In this document: piece after piece, positions 12,240 to 23,571 of the stretch | Layout of the letters: every line of letters begins with the position of its first letter | How positions within the stretch are numbered: the first letter of the stretch is position 1 | Assembly (NCBI GenBank): GCA_036365145.1 | Contig: JAEOAD010000015.1 | Coordinates: 10,967,501 to 11,031,500, forward strand | DNA from: Orientallactaga sibirica | Taxonomy: Eukaryota; Chordata; Mammalia; Rodentia; Dipodidae | Length of the DNA stretch: 64,000 nucleotides | Direction: 5' to 3' | The notes under the pieces: generated by a model | Told to the model about the DNA's origin: nothing | Seen by the model: only the letters and a program-made list of their open reading frames with translations | The model's database searches: none | Made by a program: the position numbers and the translations under genes

Positions 12240-12600
12240 TGTATGAACTTTTTCTGAAGAGATTAACAAATACCCACTCTCCCTAGATTGAGCACCAGTA
12301 GCAGACCACACTCAAGTCTAGCTTGGTGAACCAATAAGTTTACTTAGGATAACTTATAGGAGCATGGGTAAAAGGCTACTTATAGGAACTTGGGCATTTC
12401 ATGAGCTCACTGAAGAAAATGTCTTTCAGCAATCTTTGCCACTTATATATCCTCAAGGAGGGGCAGGACCTTGTGAGCCTTCTACCCAATCTTGTGCAGG
12501 TCCAGTGTGGTTAATCACAGCTGCTGAGAGCTTTGGTTCAAGAAGGCAATGGCCATGGGAGGACATTATTACACAATACTGTGCTTCCCACAGTAGGAGC
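12240..12600. repeat. unclassified interspersed repeat, possibly L1 3' UTR-like
   Basis: The stretch 'acaaatacccactctcccta' to 'cacaatactgtgcttcc' reminds me of a rodent interspersed repeat, but I cannot name it from sequence alone. Its edges are approximate. Confidence 0.3.
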
Positions 12601-12720
12601 AGGGAGTAAGAGGTGAGAGAAAACAAGAAAGCCAATGGCTGGCTGGTTGGCTCAGGGAACCCTCAGAAAATGGATGGAAGATGCCTAGAAGATCTTTCCA
12701 CTTTCTTTTTAAAAATAATT

Positions 12721-12885
12721 AGCCAGGCATGGTGGCACATACCTCTAATCCCAGCACTTGGGAGGCAGAGGTAGGAGGATCGCCATGAGTTCTAGGTCAC
12801 CCTGAGAATACAGAGTGAATTCCAGGTCAGCCTGAGCTACAGTGAGACCCTACCTCAAAAAACCAAAATAATAATAATAAATTAA
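12721..12885 (+). repeat. B1-type SINE
   Basis: Head 'agccaggcatggtggcacat', centre 'ccctgagaatacagagtga', end 'gtgagaccctacctc' and an A/T-rich tail with (AAT)n. Confidence 0.92.
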
Positions 12886-12888
12886 ATT

Positions 12889-13073
12889 AGTTATTTGGGG
12901 GGGGATAGGCAGATAGAGGGAATGGGTGTGCCAGGGCCTTCAAGCCACTGTAAATGAACTCCAGACGCGTATGCCACTTTGTGCATCTGTCTTCCATGGG
13001 CACTGGGGAATTGAACCTGGGTCCTTAGGCTTCTGAGGCAAGCTCCTTAACTGCTAAGCCATCTCTGCAGCCC
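12889..13073 (-). repeat. tRNA-headed SINE
   Basis: Begins in a G-rich/TTATTT tail and ends 'gctaagccatctctgcagcc', the complement of the head. It lies directly behind the preceding B1, separated by only a few bases, so the two are tail to tail. Confidence 0.88.
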
Positions 13074-13079
13074 GATGTT

Positions 13080-14340
13080 TCCACTTTCTATGCACCACAT
13101 CTCAGGAGCCACCCCTAGCAGGGCATGCCAGACTGGGCTGCAGTCAGAGTTGAATCACAAGGAAAATAAACCTGCATAGAGGGACTGGTCAGAAGCTCTA
13201 GACCCAGCACACTTGTGCATTCTAGGAGGAACGCTCCCGCTTGATGGATTGGTTGGTTTAACTGGATTCCTAGAGCTGCCAGGCTTGGGGCAGCAACCCC
13301 AGGAGAGAGCTTGGGACAGGGAGAACATTTCCTGGGGCTCCTGCTGATTCACGAACTTAAGGCAAAATAAACTCCGGTTTTCCCCTGCCAAAGACAAGCT
13401 GGTAAGGGGAGGATTTAAGACCTGTCTGCTGGTGGGCAGAGTCAAGGTTTCCGGCAAGCAGCCTGCTCCACAGGTGACCAGACATCCTCACTACATGCCC
13501 TTGAGGCTTTGCTGGCCACAGCACGGCAGCAAATTACATGTTATTACAACAGTCCGGATGGTGAAGTCACCATAGCCCTAATCCTGTTTATTTCAATGAC
13601 AGTTTTGCAGAGTAGCAAATCTTGCTGCAAAACCACGTTCCTTGTGGCCAGTTCCCTGAAGAAACCACTGTTAGATTGACTGCAGGCAGGGATCCTGGTG
13701 AAAGCCTCACTGTGCCATTTATCACCTCTTTTCTTTAGATGGAAAGTTCTTCCAGGAAAGCTTGCCTGTGTGGCAGATTGCCTCCTTCCAAGATGGCCTC
13801 CACAAATGGTGCCATCTCTTCTTGACATGCCTCCCATCTCAGAGGTTGTTGTCACCGCTCCTTGTGTGTTAATGAAGCTCTGTGACTGCTTTGATAAGTA
13901 GAAGTTACCAAAGGGTCACGATGTGATTTCCAAAGCTAAGTAAGAAACTAGCCATGCATATTCTCCTTGCCCCTTGTTCTCAGCATCGGCCGCCATGCTG
14001 TGAAGAAGCCCACAACACAGGAAGAGGCCACGTATGGCTGTTCTGGATGACAGCTCCCTTACAGGTCCCAAGTAGCCTCTAGTATCAACTGCAAAACATA
14101 TGTATGTGGTTACTTTTGAGGTGTCACCAGCATCCAGTGCTGAATTGCCTCACAGTCCCTGCGTGAGAACTGCCCAGCTGAGCCCCGATAATGCGTAGAA
14201 CTCTTAAGAAGGGTTAAGCAATCTTTAGTTATTTTAAACTGCTGAGGCTTGGGGTGGTTTGTGACAGCAGCAAATCCTCATGGGCACTGGTAGTTAACAT
14301 CCATTGCCTCGCAAGCATCTCTGTTATTAAGAAATGGAAG
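13080..14340. other. unassigned DNA without a recognised gene
   Basis: No repeat family or exon was recognised. Overlapping open frames of about 100 codons on the minus strand (13155-13457, 13544-13855) carry no known motif. Confidence 0.4.
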
Positions 14341-14345
14341 TGGGG

Positions 14346-14555
14346 GGTACTGGAGAGATGGCTTCGTGGTTAAGGCACTTGACTGCAAAGCCTAAGGATC
14401 CAGGTTCAATTCTCCAGTATCCATATAAGCCAGATGTACAAGTGGCACATGCATCTGGATTTCGTTTGCAGTGGCTAGAGGCCCATTCTCTCTCTCCCTT
14501 TCCCTCTCTCTATCTCAAATAAATAAAATAAAAATTTTTAAAAATATTTTAAAAA
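14346..14555 (+). repeat. tRNA-headed SINE
   Basis: Starts 'actggagagatggcttcgtgg' and ends in CTCTCT then AAATAAAATAAA. It is followed almost immediately by a second copy in the same direction. Confidence 0.92.
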
Positions 14556-14564
14556 ATGGAAGTG

Positions 14565-14735
14565 GGACTGGAGTGATGGTTTAGTGATTAAGGCACTTAC
14601 CTGCAAAGCCAAAGGACCCAGGTTCAATTACCTAGAACCCACGTAAGCCAGATGCAGTGGCTGGAGACTCTGGCACACCCATTCTCTCTCTCTCTCAAAT
14701 AAATAAATAAAAACAAAATATTTTTTAGAAAATGG
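14565..14735 (+). repeat. tRNA-headed SINE, internally shortened
   Basis: Second head-to-tail copy. It lacks most of the segment between 'gccagatgc' and 'agtggctgg', so it is about 40 bp shorter than the first. 'gaaatggaagtgggg' before copy one and 'aaatggaagtggg' before copy two suggest that one insertion duplicated this flank. Confidence 0.88.
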
Positions 14736-14879
14736 ATGTGTACTCCTCCCTCCTAAGCATTCCCTGCCAGGCTCCGAAACTTCCTAACGTCTGGGTGATT
14801 CAGTCTCTCAAAGCAGATTTGAAAGCAGGAATTACAGTTGTCGAAAGCTGTTAGCTGCTGTAACATTTCTGAGACAGGC

Positions 14880-15070
14880 AGTTATGGTGTAGTAGAAAGC
14901 CCATGACTCAGCGTCAGGCTGACTCAGGTACAAGTTCCAATTCTGCCATCTCCTGGCACTGCGTCCTTGAATTGGTCACTTTACTTCTCAGTGCTTCAAG
15001 ACCCTCTGTTATGAAACTGGACATGTGCCTACCTTGCTGAGTTGGAAGGATACTAGATTCTTTTTAACTA
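14880..15070 (+). repeat. MIR SINE relic
   Basis: The words 'gttatggtgtagtagaaagc', 'gactcaggtacaagttccaa', 'tctgccatctcctgg' and 'cttctcagtgcttcaagacc' lie in MIR order and spacing. This is one of the clearer MIR copies in the window. Confidence 0.75.
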
Positions 15071-15139
15071 GTATCCTTGTCAAGAAAGGGTTTATGAAGC
15101 TGATATGCAGAAACCAACTTGTGTCACTGCGGTAACTGA

Positions 15140-15500
15140 TAATTTGTCAAATGCCCATGAGGTATCAGGCACTTTTTGAAGCTCTTGATATATGCAGCTT
15201 ATTTGATGGTCACACGGTTATCGTTATTGTCTGAATTTTATAGATAGGAAAAGTGGAAGCCGGGTGTGGTGGCGCATGCCTTTAATCCCGGCACTCGGGA
15301 GGCAGAGGTAGGAGGATCGCCAAGAGTTCAAGGCCACCCTGAGACTACATAGTGACTTCCAGGTCAGCCTGGGCTAGAGTGACACCCTACCTTGGAAAAC
15401 AAAAAAAAAAAAAAAAAAAGATAGGGAAAGTGGAAATATTAAATCACTTTCCCCAGGTTACACAATTAGTAAGGCCTGGAATTTGAACCCAGGAAGTTTC
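15140..15500 (-). repeat. MIR SINE relic split by a B1
   Basis: The reverse-oriented MIR blocks ('tttatagataggaaaagtgg', 'aatcactttccccaggttac', 'acacaattagtaaggc') are interrupted by the B1 at 15259-15419. The two halves join in frame with the family order once the B1 is taken out. Confidence 0.7.
15259..15419 (+). repeat. B1-type SINE inserted in MIR
   Basis: Full B1 with a pure A tail. The target duplication is 'gataggaaaagtggaa' at 15243-15258 against 'gatagggaaagtggaa' at 15420-15435, with one mismatch. It lies inside an older MIR. Confidence 0.95.
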
Positions 15501-15881
15501 TCCTGGAGCCCACTGTGCCACACTGCCTCAAGGTAAACGTTTAACTCTGAGTTATGAGTGCAAATGGCATGAATGCCAAGCTCAGCCCTTTCCTAAAGAA
15601 CTTTCTGGAGAGAGCAAATTCATGAACTAATGAGATCAATGATGTGCTAGCACCAGGGGGAGACAGAGTAGGGAAACAGAGTAGGATGAACGTCATGCCC
15701 AACGGCCTCAGATCACTATGGAGTTGAGGTGGGGCTTAACCCAGAGAGCAGGAGGCTTTTGAGAAGAGGGCCTTTTTTGCAGCATCAGGCCAGTAGCACC
15801 TGGAGGCTCAGGGGAGCTGGAGAGAGGCAGCTATGGGGGTGTGCAGCATGAGGCAAGACACTTGATATTGACCCTCTTGCT

Positions 15882-16242
15882 TTTTTTTTTTTTTTTTTTT
15901 GCACATCATGTGTGCAGGTTTCTATGAGTGTGAGTGCCTCTCTGTGTATAGGTGTGTGCATGTAAACGTGAAGGTAGGAGGAAAATCTTGGGTGTTATCC
16001 TTAGGAACGCTGTGCACCTCTTTTCGAGACGGGCCTCTCATTGGCCTGGAGCCCACAGGTTAGGCTAGTTTGGCTGTTGGGTGAGTCCCAGGGGGCCTCG
16101 GTCTGTAGCCCTGCAGCACTGCAGTTGTAGGCATGTGCTGCCTGCCATGCTTGGTATTCTTATGTGGCTACTGGGCATTGAACTCAGGTGTTTGTGCTTA
16201 CAAAGCCAAACACTTTACCCATGGAGCTCTCTCTCCATCCTG
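15882..16242 (-). repeat. B4-type composite SINE
   Basis: A poly-T run at 15882-15900, then TG-rich text and 'ggtaggaggaaaatcttggg'. A B1-like complement centre and 'ctttacccatggagctctct' at the far end follow. The 93-codon frame over its right part (from 16081) is a by-product of the repeat. Confidence 0.65.
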
Positions 16243-16930
16243 AACCTTGCCCTTTTCCCAGTCAAGGGATACTGTGAACCATCTGCCTTCCTCCCTAAAA
16301 TGCTAATAAACTTGTGCAACCTCCCAGATGAGACACACAAAATGTTTGGGATCCAGAGATAGATGCTATAGCTAAGTTTTCTAGTTAGCAAAAGATGGAT
16401 TTGTTTAAAGTTCTTTAAATAATCTCTAGCTGTTTTTCAAGACACTTTAAGAAGAGTCTTGGTCATTCCTTAGCTTCTCTTCATGTCTCAGAGTTAATCA
16501 TAAACCTCTATTTTATACTGAATTGCAAAATAACAACAGGTTTGAGGGCACTGCCCTGTTGAGTGGTGGATTTTGCCCCTGTGCTGGGCAGTCCCAGGCT
16601 GCTGGGGTTTTTCAGTCTTTATGGTAGTGCTGTGTACAGGAGCAGTGCCATCCACAGGGTTGGCAGCTGTCACCTCTCAGGGTGATCAGAATGTTGGCTT
16701 AAAGCAGTTGAAAGACCTTGACTTGCTATTCTTGATCTACTTCAGATGCACAAACACATGCCGGAGGAGAGAGAAGTGTTTACCAAGGCCAGAGTGCTGA
16801 GCATGGAGACTGAAGGGCTCGGCTCATGTGAAGTGTCTGCAGCTTGCGACATGGACCTGGGCCTCTCCCTTCACAGGTCTCAATAGCTCCACACGTGGAG
16901 CAAATCTACACAGTCGGTAACCCATTAGAG
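16243..16930. other. unassigned DNA without a recognised gene
   Basis: No family or exon was recognised. Short frames only. Confidence 0.4.
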
Positions 16931-16946
16931 GCTTTCTTCCATTTTT

Positions 16947-17151
16947 AAAAATTATTTATTTTTATTTATTTATTTGTTAGAGATAAAAAGAGAGAGAGAG
17001 GATGGGCACACCAGGGCCTCTAGCCACTGCAAATGAACTCCAGATGCATGTGTCACCATATGCATCTGGCTTACATGGGACCTGGAGAATCAAACCAGGG
17101 TCCTTAGGCTTCCCAGGCATGCACCTTAACCGCTAAGCCATCTCTCCAGCC
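16947..17151 (-). repeat. tRNA-headed SINE with perfect target duplication
   Basis: Flanked by the perfect 15-mer 'ctttcttccattttt' at 16932-16946 and 17152-17166. Complete, reverse-oriented. Confidence 0.95.
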
Positions 17152-17211
17152 CTTTCTTCCATTTTTTTTTGTTTGTGTAGATCCACTGTTATTTATTGTT
17201 ATTCTCTAGGA

Positions 17212-17390
17212 ACCTCAGACTGGGCTTTGTGGTACATGACTGTAATCCTGTCTCTTAGGAGGTGGAGCCAGGAGGATACTGAGTTCAAGGCCAGCTTCCG
17301 CTACATCAGTGAGTTCAAGGCCAGCCAGGGCTACATGAGACCTTGTCTCAAAAAAACCCCAAACAAAACAAAACAAACAACCCTGTCCCA
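17212..17390 (+). repeat. older B1-type SINE
   Basis: Diverged head 'ctgggctttgtggtacatga' and an internally repeated 'gagttcaaggccagc' block, giving a slightly longer element than usual. It ends 'gagaccttgtctcaaaa'. Confidence 0.75.
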
Positions 17391-17804
17391 GGTACTTCAG
17401 GACAAACTCGGGCCCTTTCTAGAATTCTACCACAACTGCTATTTCAGTCCCACAGCCTCTGTCCATATTTTCTCCTGATCCCAGACTCCTGAGGTTACAC
17501 TGATAGATAATTTCCAGGTGTTCCTATGTGTCCAGCACATGGCCAGGCTCCTCAGTGGGGACAGCTAGGGCACAAGCAGACACTCAGCTTCCAGAATGTA
17601 CTGTCTGGCAGTGTGGCTTGAGAAGGTGAGGCCAAGGCATAGAAACAGGGCCAGTCAGGATGGTGAGGGGCAGGGTGAGTACAAGGATCGTCAGGAGAGA
17701 TGGCTGTGGGCATATGAGAAGAGATGTCAAGGATGAGGCCTGCAGTGACATAGGCTGGAGAGACAGTTGTTGTTAGCAATGTTCCAATTGCAAAAAACCC
17801 TGGC
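17391..17804. other. unassigned DNA without a recognised gene
   Basis: No family recognised. A minus-strand frame of 114 codons (17552-17896) runs from here into the next SINE and has no motif I know. Confidence 0.4.
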
Positions 17805-17806
17805 AG

Positions 17807-18118
17807 GAGCTGGGGACATAGCTCAGTGATTAAAGTGCATGCCTGGCAAACATGATGACCTGAGCCTAGAAACCACACAAGAAATCCAGGTGGCACATGT
17901 GTATGATCTCAGCATCAGGAAGGTAGAGACAGATCCCTAGGGCTTGATGGACAGCCAGCCTAGCCTACTTGGAAAGTTCCAGGCCAGTGAGAAATCCTGT
18001 CTCAAAAGAAGTGATGGCTTCCTGAGGAACAACACCTGGGGCTGTCCTCTGACCGCTACATGCACCTGCACACTCTTGAACACATACAAAAGCATACATA
18101 CCACGGGCAGGTATGAGC
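17807..18118 (+). repeat. B4-type composite SINE
   Basis: tRNA-like head 'gagctggggacatagctcag', then a B1-like body with 'gccagtgagaaatcctgtct' and a 'ggctgtcctctgaccgctac' block before a CA-rich tail. This plus-strand copy shows the whole family layout. Confidence 0.8.
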
Positions 18119-18214
18119 AATGGATCCCCTGAAAATAATGAAGAATGCAGAGCCTGAGAACCCTGACTGGGGACCCTTGGGTTTGGCTGATGAAAGAAGT
18201 GTGGGCTCCTGCAG

Positions 18215-18372
18215 GAGACAGCAGGGATGATCTTGGGTTGGGGAGACCATCAAAAAATAGGCAGTGACATTCCCTTTGAAAGTGGGAGGACAGGGAGGAG
18301 GACAATGGAACCAATACTATGTATGTAAAATCAGAATAATATAAATTTTAAAAAAATGAAAAAAAAAGGCAG
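18215..18372 (+). repeat. possible L1 3' terminal fragment
   Basis: The stretch 'gtgggaggacagggaggagg' followed by AT-rich text and an A-rich end looks like the G-rich to A-tail end of rodent L1 3' UTRs. It is short and uncertain. Confidence 0.35.
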
Positions 18373-19465
18373 TGAATAGAAGGCTTGCATGTGGTGGAGG
18401 GCAGGAATCCTGGCCTGGTTCTGTCCAGGAGGAACTGAACTCCTGGCACAGTCCCCAAGGAGGGCAACAGGGAGCAGGCTGAGGGTGGAGCTAAGACATT
18501 TGTGAGTGGTGATGGCAGTACCTGAGCCCCCTCCTCAGCATCCCTGGAACCTGCCCAGGCTGAGTTCAGTCAGGACCTACTCAGAACCCTCCAGTAAGTA
18601 TTCCAGCTCCCTAGGGCTCTTGCCACAGGGACCTGGAGCCACTGCAAGGCAGAAGTAGAAAGTGAAATATAAATGAAAACCGGAAGCCTCTCAGTCACCT
18701 TGAACTTGATCTCAAGCAGCTTCAGCTGAGAACACACTTCTCTTCTCGGGCCTCACATGCACAAGTAGCAACACAAGGAAGTTTCCTTTGCAAATTTACA
18801 AGGGTTGGGAAATGAGCATGAGCAGAGTGTGGGCTTCTGTGTCCGCACTCCCACTTAGCTAGCTGGTGTGAACACAGAGGTGTTCCAGAAAATGTGGCTC
18901 TGAGGAGTTTTAGGAGGTTCCTCCTGCTGACCTGAAATTGTTGGATGGCAGAATCCATGCCTGACCCACACCCATTCTTGTCTTGCCCAGCATGCCTTGC
19001 TCCCTGTGCTCTGAGAACCCACAGAAAGCACACTGCATTGGTAGGGTCAGGTCCCAAGAAAAATTATGACAAAGGCAGAGTCAGCTTGAAATTCTGGTCC
19101 TTAGTCCAGAGACCCCCTCCCCAGCCACCCCAAACTGGGGCAGGGGTGCACCTGGCATTTCCAGTAGACACTTTGTGCCAGTTTCTTGTCCAGGGTCACA
19201 CAGCTGATGCTTTCAAAGTACAGGTCCTTGCAGCTGGCAGCTTTCAGCACATCCAAGATGACGTGGAAAGGCTACGGGGAGGACAAGGACAATAGCAATT
19301 CTCATTGCTTTGGCATGTACATAAACTTCTGTTTAGAAACCAACAAAGTGTCAGGGTCTCTGGTAATCCAGGGCCTGGCTCTCAGACCACTTCCCCAGCT
19401 GAGTCCCATCTTAACATGATTTCCCATCCCAGTGACTGTCTTCTCCCTGCATCCTGCTCACCCTG
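18373..19465. other. unassigned DNA without a recognised gene
   Basis: Single-copy-like sequence with no recognised exon. A short MIR-like phrase, 'ccagggtcacacagctgatg', sits near 19190-19210. Confidence 0.4.
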
Positions 19466-20126
19466 GAGAAAGGCAAGAAGCCGAATGTAGCAGACAGATT
19501 CAGGTTCGCTGAGATGCACTTCCAGACCGGGCACAGTCATGGAGGAAGGGATATTATTTATTGAAGCTTACAGATCCAGGGGAAGTTCCATAATGGCAAG
19601 AGAAGTGGCCTGCTCTCCAAGGCCAGGCAGAGAGAGCAAAAGCCAAGCCGCCAGCTACACAGCACACAGAGCAAAACTACAGCCAAAAGGTCACACAGCA
19701 CACTTCAGGAACTCCTGCTAGGCACATTTGCATGTCTTTACAATGGAATCTCAAACCCACCATTAACACCTTAAGACTGGCCCCCAGTGACATTGCCTCT
19801 AGCAAGGTGATTGCAGATGCAAACTATAACTAGTAAAACACTGAATATATTGGGGGACATATATTCAAACTACCACACCGAACTTACCTTGTGCTTTGGG
19901 ATTTCTTTGCATACCCATCTGGGAAAGCAGGTTCCACTCCCTGTTCATTTGAGAAGCAGAATCTCCAGGGAAGGGAGCTCTTCGTGAGGCCTTGCAGTTC
20001 CCTATGCCAGCCAGTCTGCGGCCTTGTCTCTATAATCTGACCACATCCTTGTTCATCCCTGTCCTGGAAGGCCCTGTCCCATGTCACTTCCTCATGGGTC
20101 TCTGATGTCTTCCTTCCTGTGCCCTC
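19466..20126 (+). repeat. left arm of inverted duplication
   Basis: With the LTR at 19486-19882 left out, about 265 bp of this arm match the reverse complement of 20971-21233. The match runs from 'gagaaaggcaagaagccgaa' to 'gatgtcttccttcctgt'. In the roughly 225 bp to the right of the LTR I count about ten substitutions and two small indels, so identity is around 95 percent by eye. The outer and inner breakpoints are sharp. Confidence 0.93.
19486..19877 (-). mobile_element. MaLR (MT-like) solo LTR with 5-bp target duplication
   Basis: 392 bp. Read on the minus strand it starts TGTGGTAGTTTGAATATATG and ends CTGTCTGCTACA, with an AATAAA-type signal near its 3' end. It is flanked by 'ccgaa' at 19481-19485 and 19878-19882. 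It is clearly the same family as the paired LTRs at 47.1 and 48.7 kb but more diverged from them than they are from each other. The inverted partner at 21.2 kb has a single 'ccgaa' and no LTR. Confidence 0.93.
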
Positions 20127-20435
20127 CATCCTGAGAGATGCCTCGCAGTCCAGGGCAGGACTGTGTTGACAGTGGAATTCAGTTAAGCACGGAGCTGGCA
20201 CCATGTGCCTCAAGAGTCAAAGGAGTGGGAGCAAACCCCACATATCCCACCATGTAGCCTGAGAAGAACACTGGGTGCAGCTCCTTTTCTACCCTTCTCC
20301 CTGCCCTGCAATGCCCCTGGACCACAGGCTGAAGGTCTGGTCTTCATGGACATCATCAAAGTGTAAGAAATCAGCTTCTTTCCTGTGGTAGGTCCTCTAC
20401 CAGGATGTAAATCAGGAATTCAGAGGCCACATGGG
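20127..20435. other. spacer of the inverted duplication, unassigned
   Basis: Single-copy-like DNA between the left arm and the B4 element. No gene seen. Confidence 0.4.
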
Positions 20436-20930
20436 CTAGGGAGATAGCTGAGTCAGTACCTGAGACCCCCAGAACCCATGTAAAAAATGGTCTGGAGAGA
20501 TGGTTCAGTGGTTGAGGTGCTTGTCTGCAATGGCTAAGGACCCAGGTTCAATTCCCCAGGTCCCACATAAGCCAGATACACAAGATGGCACATGCATCTA
20601 GAGTTCATTTGCAGTGGCTAGAGGCCTTGCCATGCCCATTCTCAATCTCTCTCTCTGTGCCTCTTTCTCTCCTAAATTAATTAATTAATCAATTAAAAAT
20701 CTGGGCATGGTGACATGAAAACTTATAGACATGCACATCCCTTGGGCTTGCTGGCCAGCCCGTCTAGCCTACTTAGTGAGCTCCAAGCCAGTAAGAGACC
20801 CTCTCTCAAAGAACAAAGAAAGAAGATGGACGGTAAAGAACAACACTCAAGGCTGTCGTCTGACCTCCTCATGCCCAAGCACATAAGTCCATGTGCACCT
20901 ACATGTACCTGTACACTATGCATCCCCCAG
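20436..20930 (+). repeat. B4-type SINE interrupted by a tRNA-headed SINE
   Basis: The B4 head lies at 20436-20488. The body resumes at about 20699 with 'ctgggcatggtgacatgaaa' and continues through 'ccagtaagagaccctctctc'. The interruption is the element at 20489-20698. Confidence 0.8.
20489..20698 (+). repeat. tRNA-headed SINE nested in B4
   Basis: Starts 'ggtctggagagatggttcag' and ends with (AATT)n and 'aattaaaaat'. A short 'taaaaa(a)t' occurs at both junctions, consistent with a target duplication in an A-rich site. Confidence 0.88.
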
Positions 20931-20970
20931 AATGAATGACAGATAATAAACGGGGACAGGAGAGGGCGGT

Positions 20971-21233
20971 ACAGGAAGGAAGACATCAGAGGCCCACGAG
21001 GATGTGACATGGGACAGGGCCTTCCAGGACAGGGATGAACAAGGATGTGGTCGGATTATAGAGACAAGACCACAGACTGCAGGGCTGGCATAGGGAACTG
21101 CAAGGCCTCACGAAGAACTTCCTTCCCTGGAGATTCTGCTTCTCAAATGAACAGGGAGTGGAACCTGTCTTTCCCGGACGGGTATGCAAAGAAATCCCAA
21201 AGTATAAGATAAATTCGGCTTCTTGCCTTTCTC
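20971..21233 (-). repeat. right arm of inverted duplication, with empty LTR site
   Basis: Reverse complement of the left arm at 19466-20126 without its LTR. The pre-insertion site is visible: the single complement of 'ccgaa' lies at 21214-21218. The 67- and 82-codon minus-strand frames here mirror the left-arm frame and have no other support. Confidence 0.93.
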
Positions 21234-21807
21234 TAGCATGCTTTGAGTATATCGACTAGTACATTCGAAATTGGATATATCATAAAACCTAGACTCGAAA
21301 TCTCCTTGCACTTTATAGCCCCAACAGGAGAGGTCTGTTTTGGTTACGCTGGGCAACTACTTCAGAATGTGCCCTTGGGTGTGTGGAAAGCCCTGGAAGT
21401 ACGGGAAGTGCTTTGAGGGCGGCAGATAAAAGTCAGGAACATTCTGCAGAAGACACTCAGGTGGCTCTTGTGGACACCCAGGCCCAGGGGCTGTGGCTGC
21501 TGCAGAACTCAGGAAGAGAGCAGCTCACGTGACGTGTCTATGCAGAACTTGAGCCCTCCTGAGAGTGTCTTGGGAACTCCCACAGACCCAGACCACTTTA
21601 AGAACTACCAAGTTAGGAGTATTAGTGACCTTTCATGCTCTCTCTTCTTATCCAAAGAACCTGCACTGTAGGGTCCTTGCTCCTGGAAGGTTCTAGATGC
21701 CATTTATTATTATTTATAAATTCCTTCCCAACACTGGAATGTAAGTGGAGTTATGGGACATTGGAGCTAGTAGGACCTTATGGAGTCTAGCCCAATCCTC
21801 TCATTTT
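21234..21807. other. unassigned DNA without a recognised gene
   Basis: No recognised repeat or exon. Confidence 0.4.
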
Positions 21808-22138
21808 GTGTCATTTTACGTTATTTGTGAATGTGTGCATTTATGCATGTTCATGTGTGGGAGGGTGTGCATGCATGTAGACAACAGAAGTGACAATGTC
21901 GTCCTCAGTTGCTTTCTATTATTTTTGAGAGAAAGTCTCTCACTGAACCCAGAGGTCACCGATTTTGGCTAGACTAACTAGCCCCAGCAAGCCTTAGAGA
22001 TCCACCAGTCTTTGCCTCCCCAGGGCTGAGATTACAGTCACACACCATGGCCGGCATGTTGTGGGGGTGCTGCAGATCTGAACTCAGGTCTTTATGCTTG
22101 CACAGCAAGCACTTTATCTACTGAGCCATCTCTCCAGA
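21808..22138 (-). repeat. B4-type composite SINE
   Basis: TG-rich left end, then 'gagaaagtctctcactgaac', a B1-like complement centre ('agggctgagattacagtcac') and 'ctactgagccatctctccag' at the right. A well-preserved copy. Confidence 0.82.
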
Positions 22139-22317
22139 TGAAGCTCGATAACCCAACTTGGTCAATTTGATAAACACTGAGCCCCCATGATGTGACGAGT
22201 AAAATTAAGCAGAGTAAGGTGCCAGGGACCAATGGACTGGGTGTTGTGTTATATAGGGTGTCCAGGGACAGTCTCTCCACATGGTGACTTTGGAGCAAAA
22301 GCCTGAAGGAGGTATAG

Positions 22318-22690
22318 ACAGTGAAGAGACTAAAATCAGAAGATCAGAGAACTGAGAACTCGACACTAAAGGAGACTTACAACATGACCTCCGAGGCTCA
22401 GGGAACATTGCAGAAGAGGCGGCAGAAAGATTGTAAGAACTACAGGGTGGGAAGGAGTATCCTGAGGCATTGCCCGCCCCCCCCCGAGACCAAGTGGTGC
22501 ATTCATGACCCCATAGTGAATACCAATAACCCCACTCAGGAGGACCCTCAGTGGAATGGGAGCAGGAAAAAAAAAACATAAGCATATACCCTGATGGAAA
22601 TGTAACCAATATGCACTATGTTTACACAGTAAAGTTATCAATGAAAGCAAACTAAAAAGCCCAAAAGAAGCAAGGAAAGAAATCATGTAA
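22318..22690 (+). mobile_element. L1 3' UTR fragment
   Basis: 'gaactgagaactcgacacta', 'ggctcagggaacattgcaga', 'tgaggcattgcccg' and 'tcatgaccccatagtgaata' match, in order, the L1 3' UTR at 40.73-40.93 kb of this window. There is no ORF2 sequence, so it is strongly 5' truncated. Confidence 0.8.
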
Positions 22691-23570
22691 CAGTTAGGGG
22701 AAAGGCTCTGGGCAGAGAGAAAAATAAATGTAAAGATCCTGAAATCTGAGGATGCCTGGCATGTTGAGGAAATGGGAAGTCAGTGTGGTTGGGACCAGGA
22801 TGTCAAGAGCAGTGATAGGAATAGTAGGTGTACCCCACAGCCACTGTGAGGATTTGAATCTTGTTCTGAGCAAGACAGAAAGTTGCCAAGGGCATTTTAA
22901 GGAGAGTTGCTGTATGCAGAGTAGGTCAAGGCAGGAGGACTAAGGTGTGTACAGGGTGGAAGAGAACAGAGGCGCAATGTGACCAAGACATTCTAAGTGT
23001 CCAGGCAGTGTGCCATGTTCAGGTAAGGACAGACAGTGCGAAAGGAGGGATTCCTTGAATCCTAGTGAAGCTTATAGATGCAAGGCATCTTAAACTCAGC
23101 TCAGTGCGGCAGGAAGCAAACACTGAGCCCATTCCAAGGCTGTGTGTGGATGGCAAGGGCTAGGTCAGGGATAGGTCTGCTTGGGACAGCCAAGACACCA
23201 GCCTTTAGACTCTGGAAGAAAGAATAGCTGTTACCAGTTTCTGCTTAAGGGTTCAAAAGTATCTTACAATGTTATTGTAGTTGCCAGAGCAGGTGCCAAG
23301 CAATGGTGGATCCAGAAGATGGGCAAGAAATGTTTCTATAGTAAACAATGTTTATACAGTAAGAGATGGCTGTGATGTTGTCCTTGAACAGTACACCCAG
23401 CCTGCAATGGCCCTCTCTGGACAGGGAGTGCCCACTTGTACTCTGCTGCACACAGAGTATTCCAGGATCGTGATCCATTGACTGTTTCAGTGCAGTGTAG
23501 ATCCTTGGGCTAGGGAAAGAAACGAGAACCAGAATGCCAAAAACTGTCACTTTAAAAAAAAGTTCATTTG
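22691..23570. other. unassigned DNA without a recognised gene
   Basis: No family or exon was recognised. Confidence 0.4.
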
Positions 23571-23571
23571 G

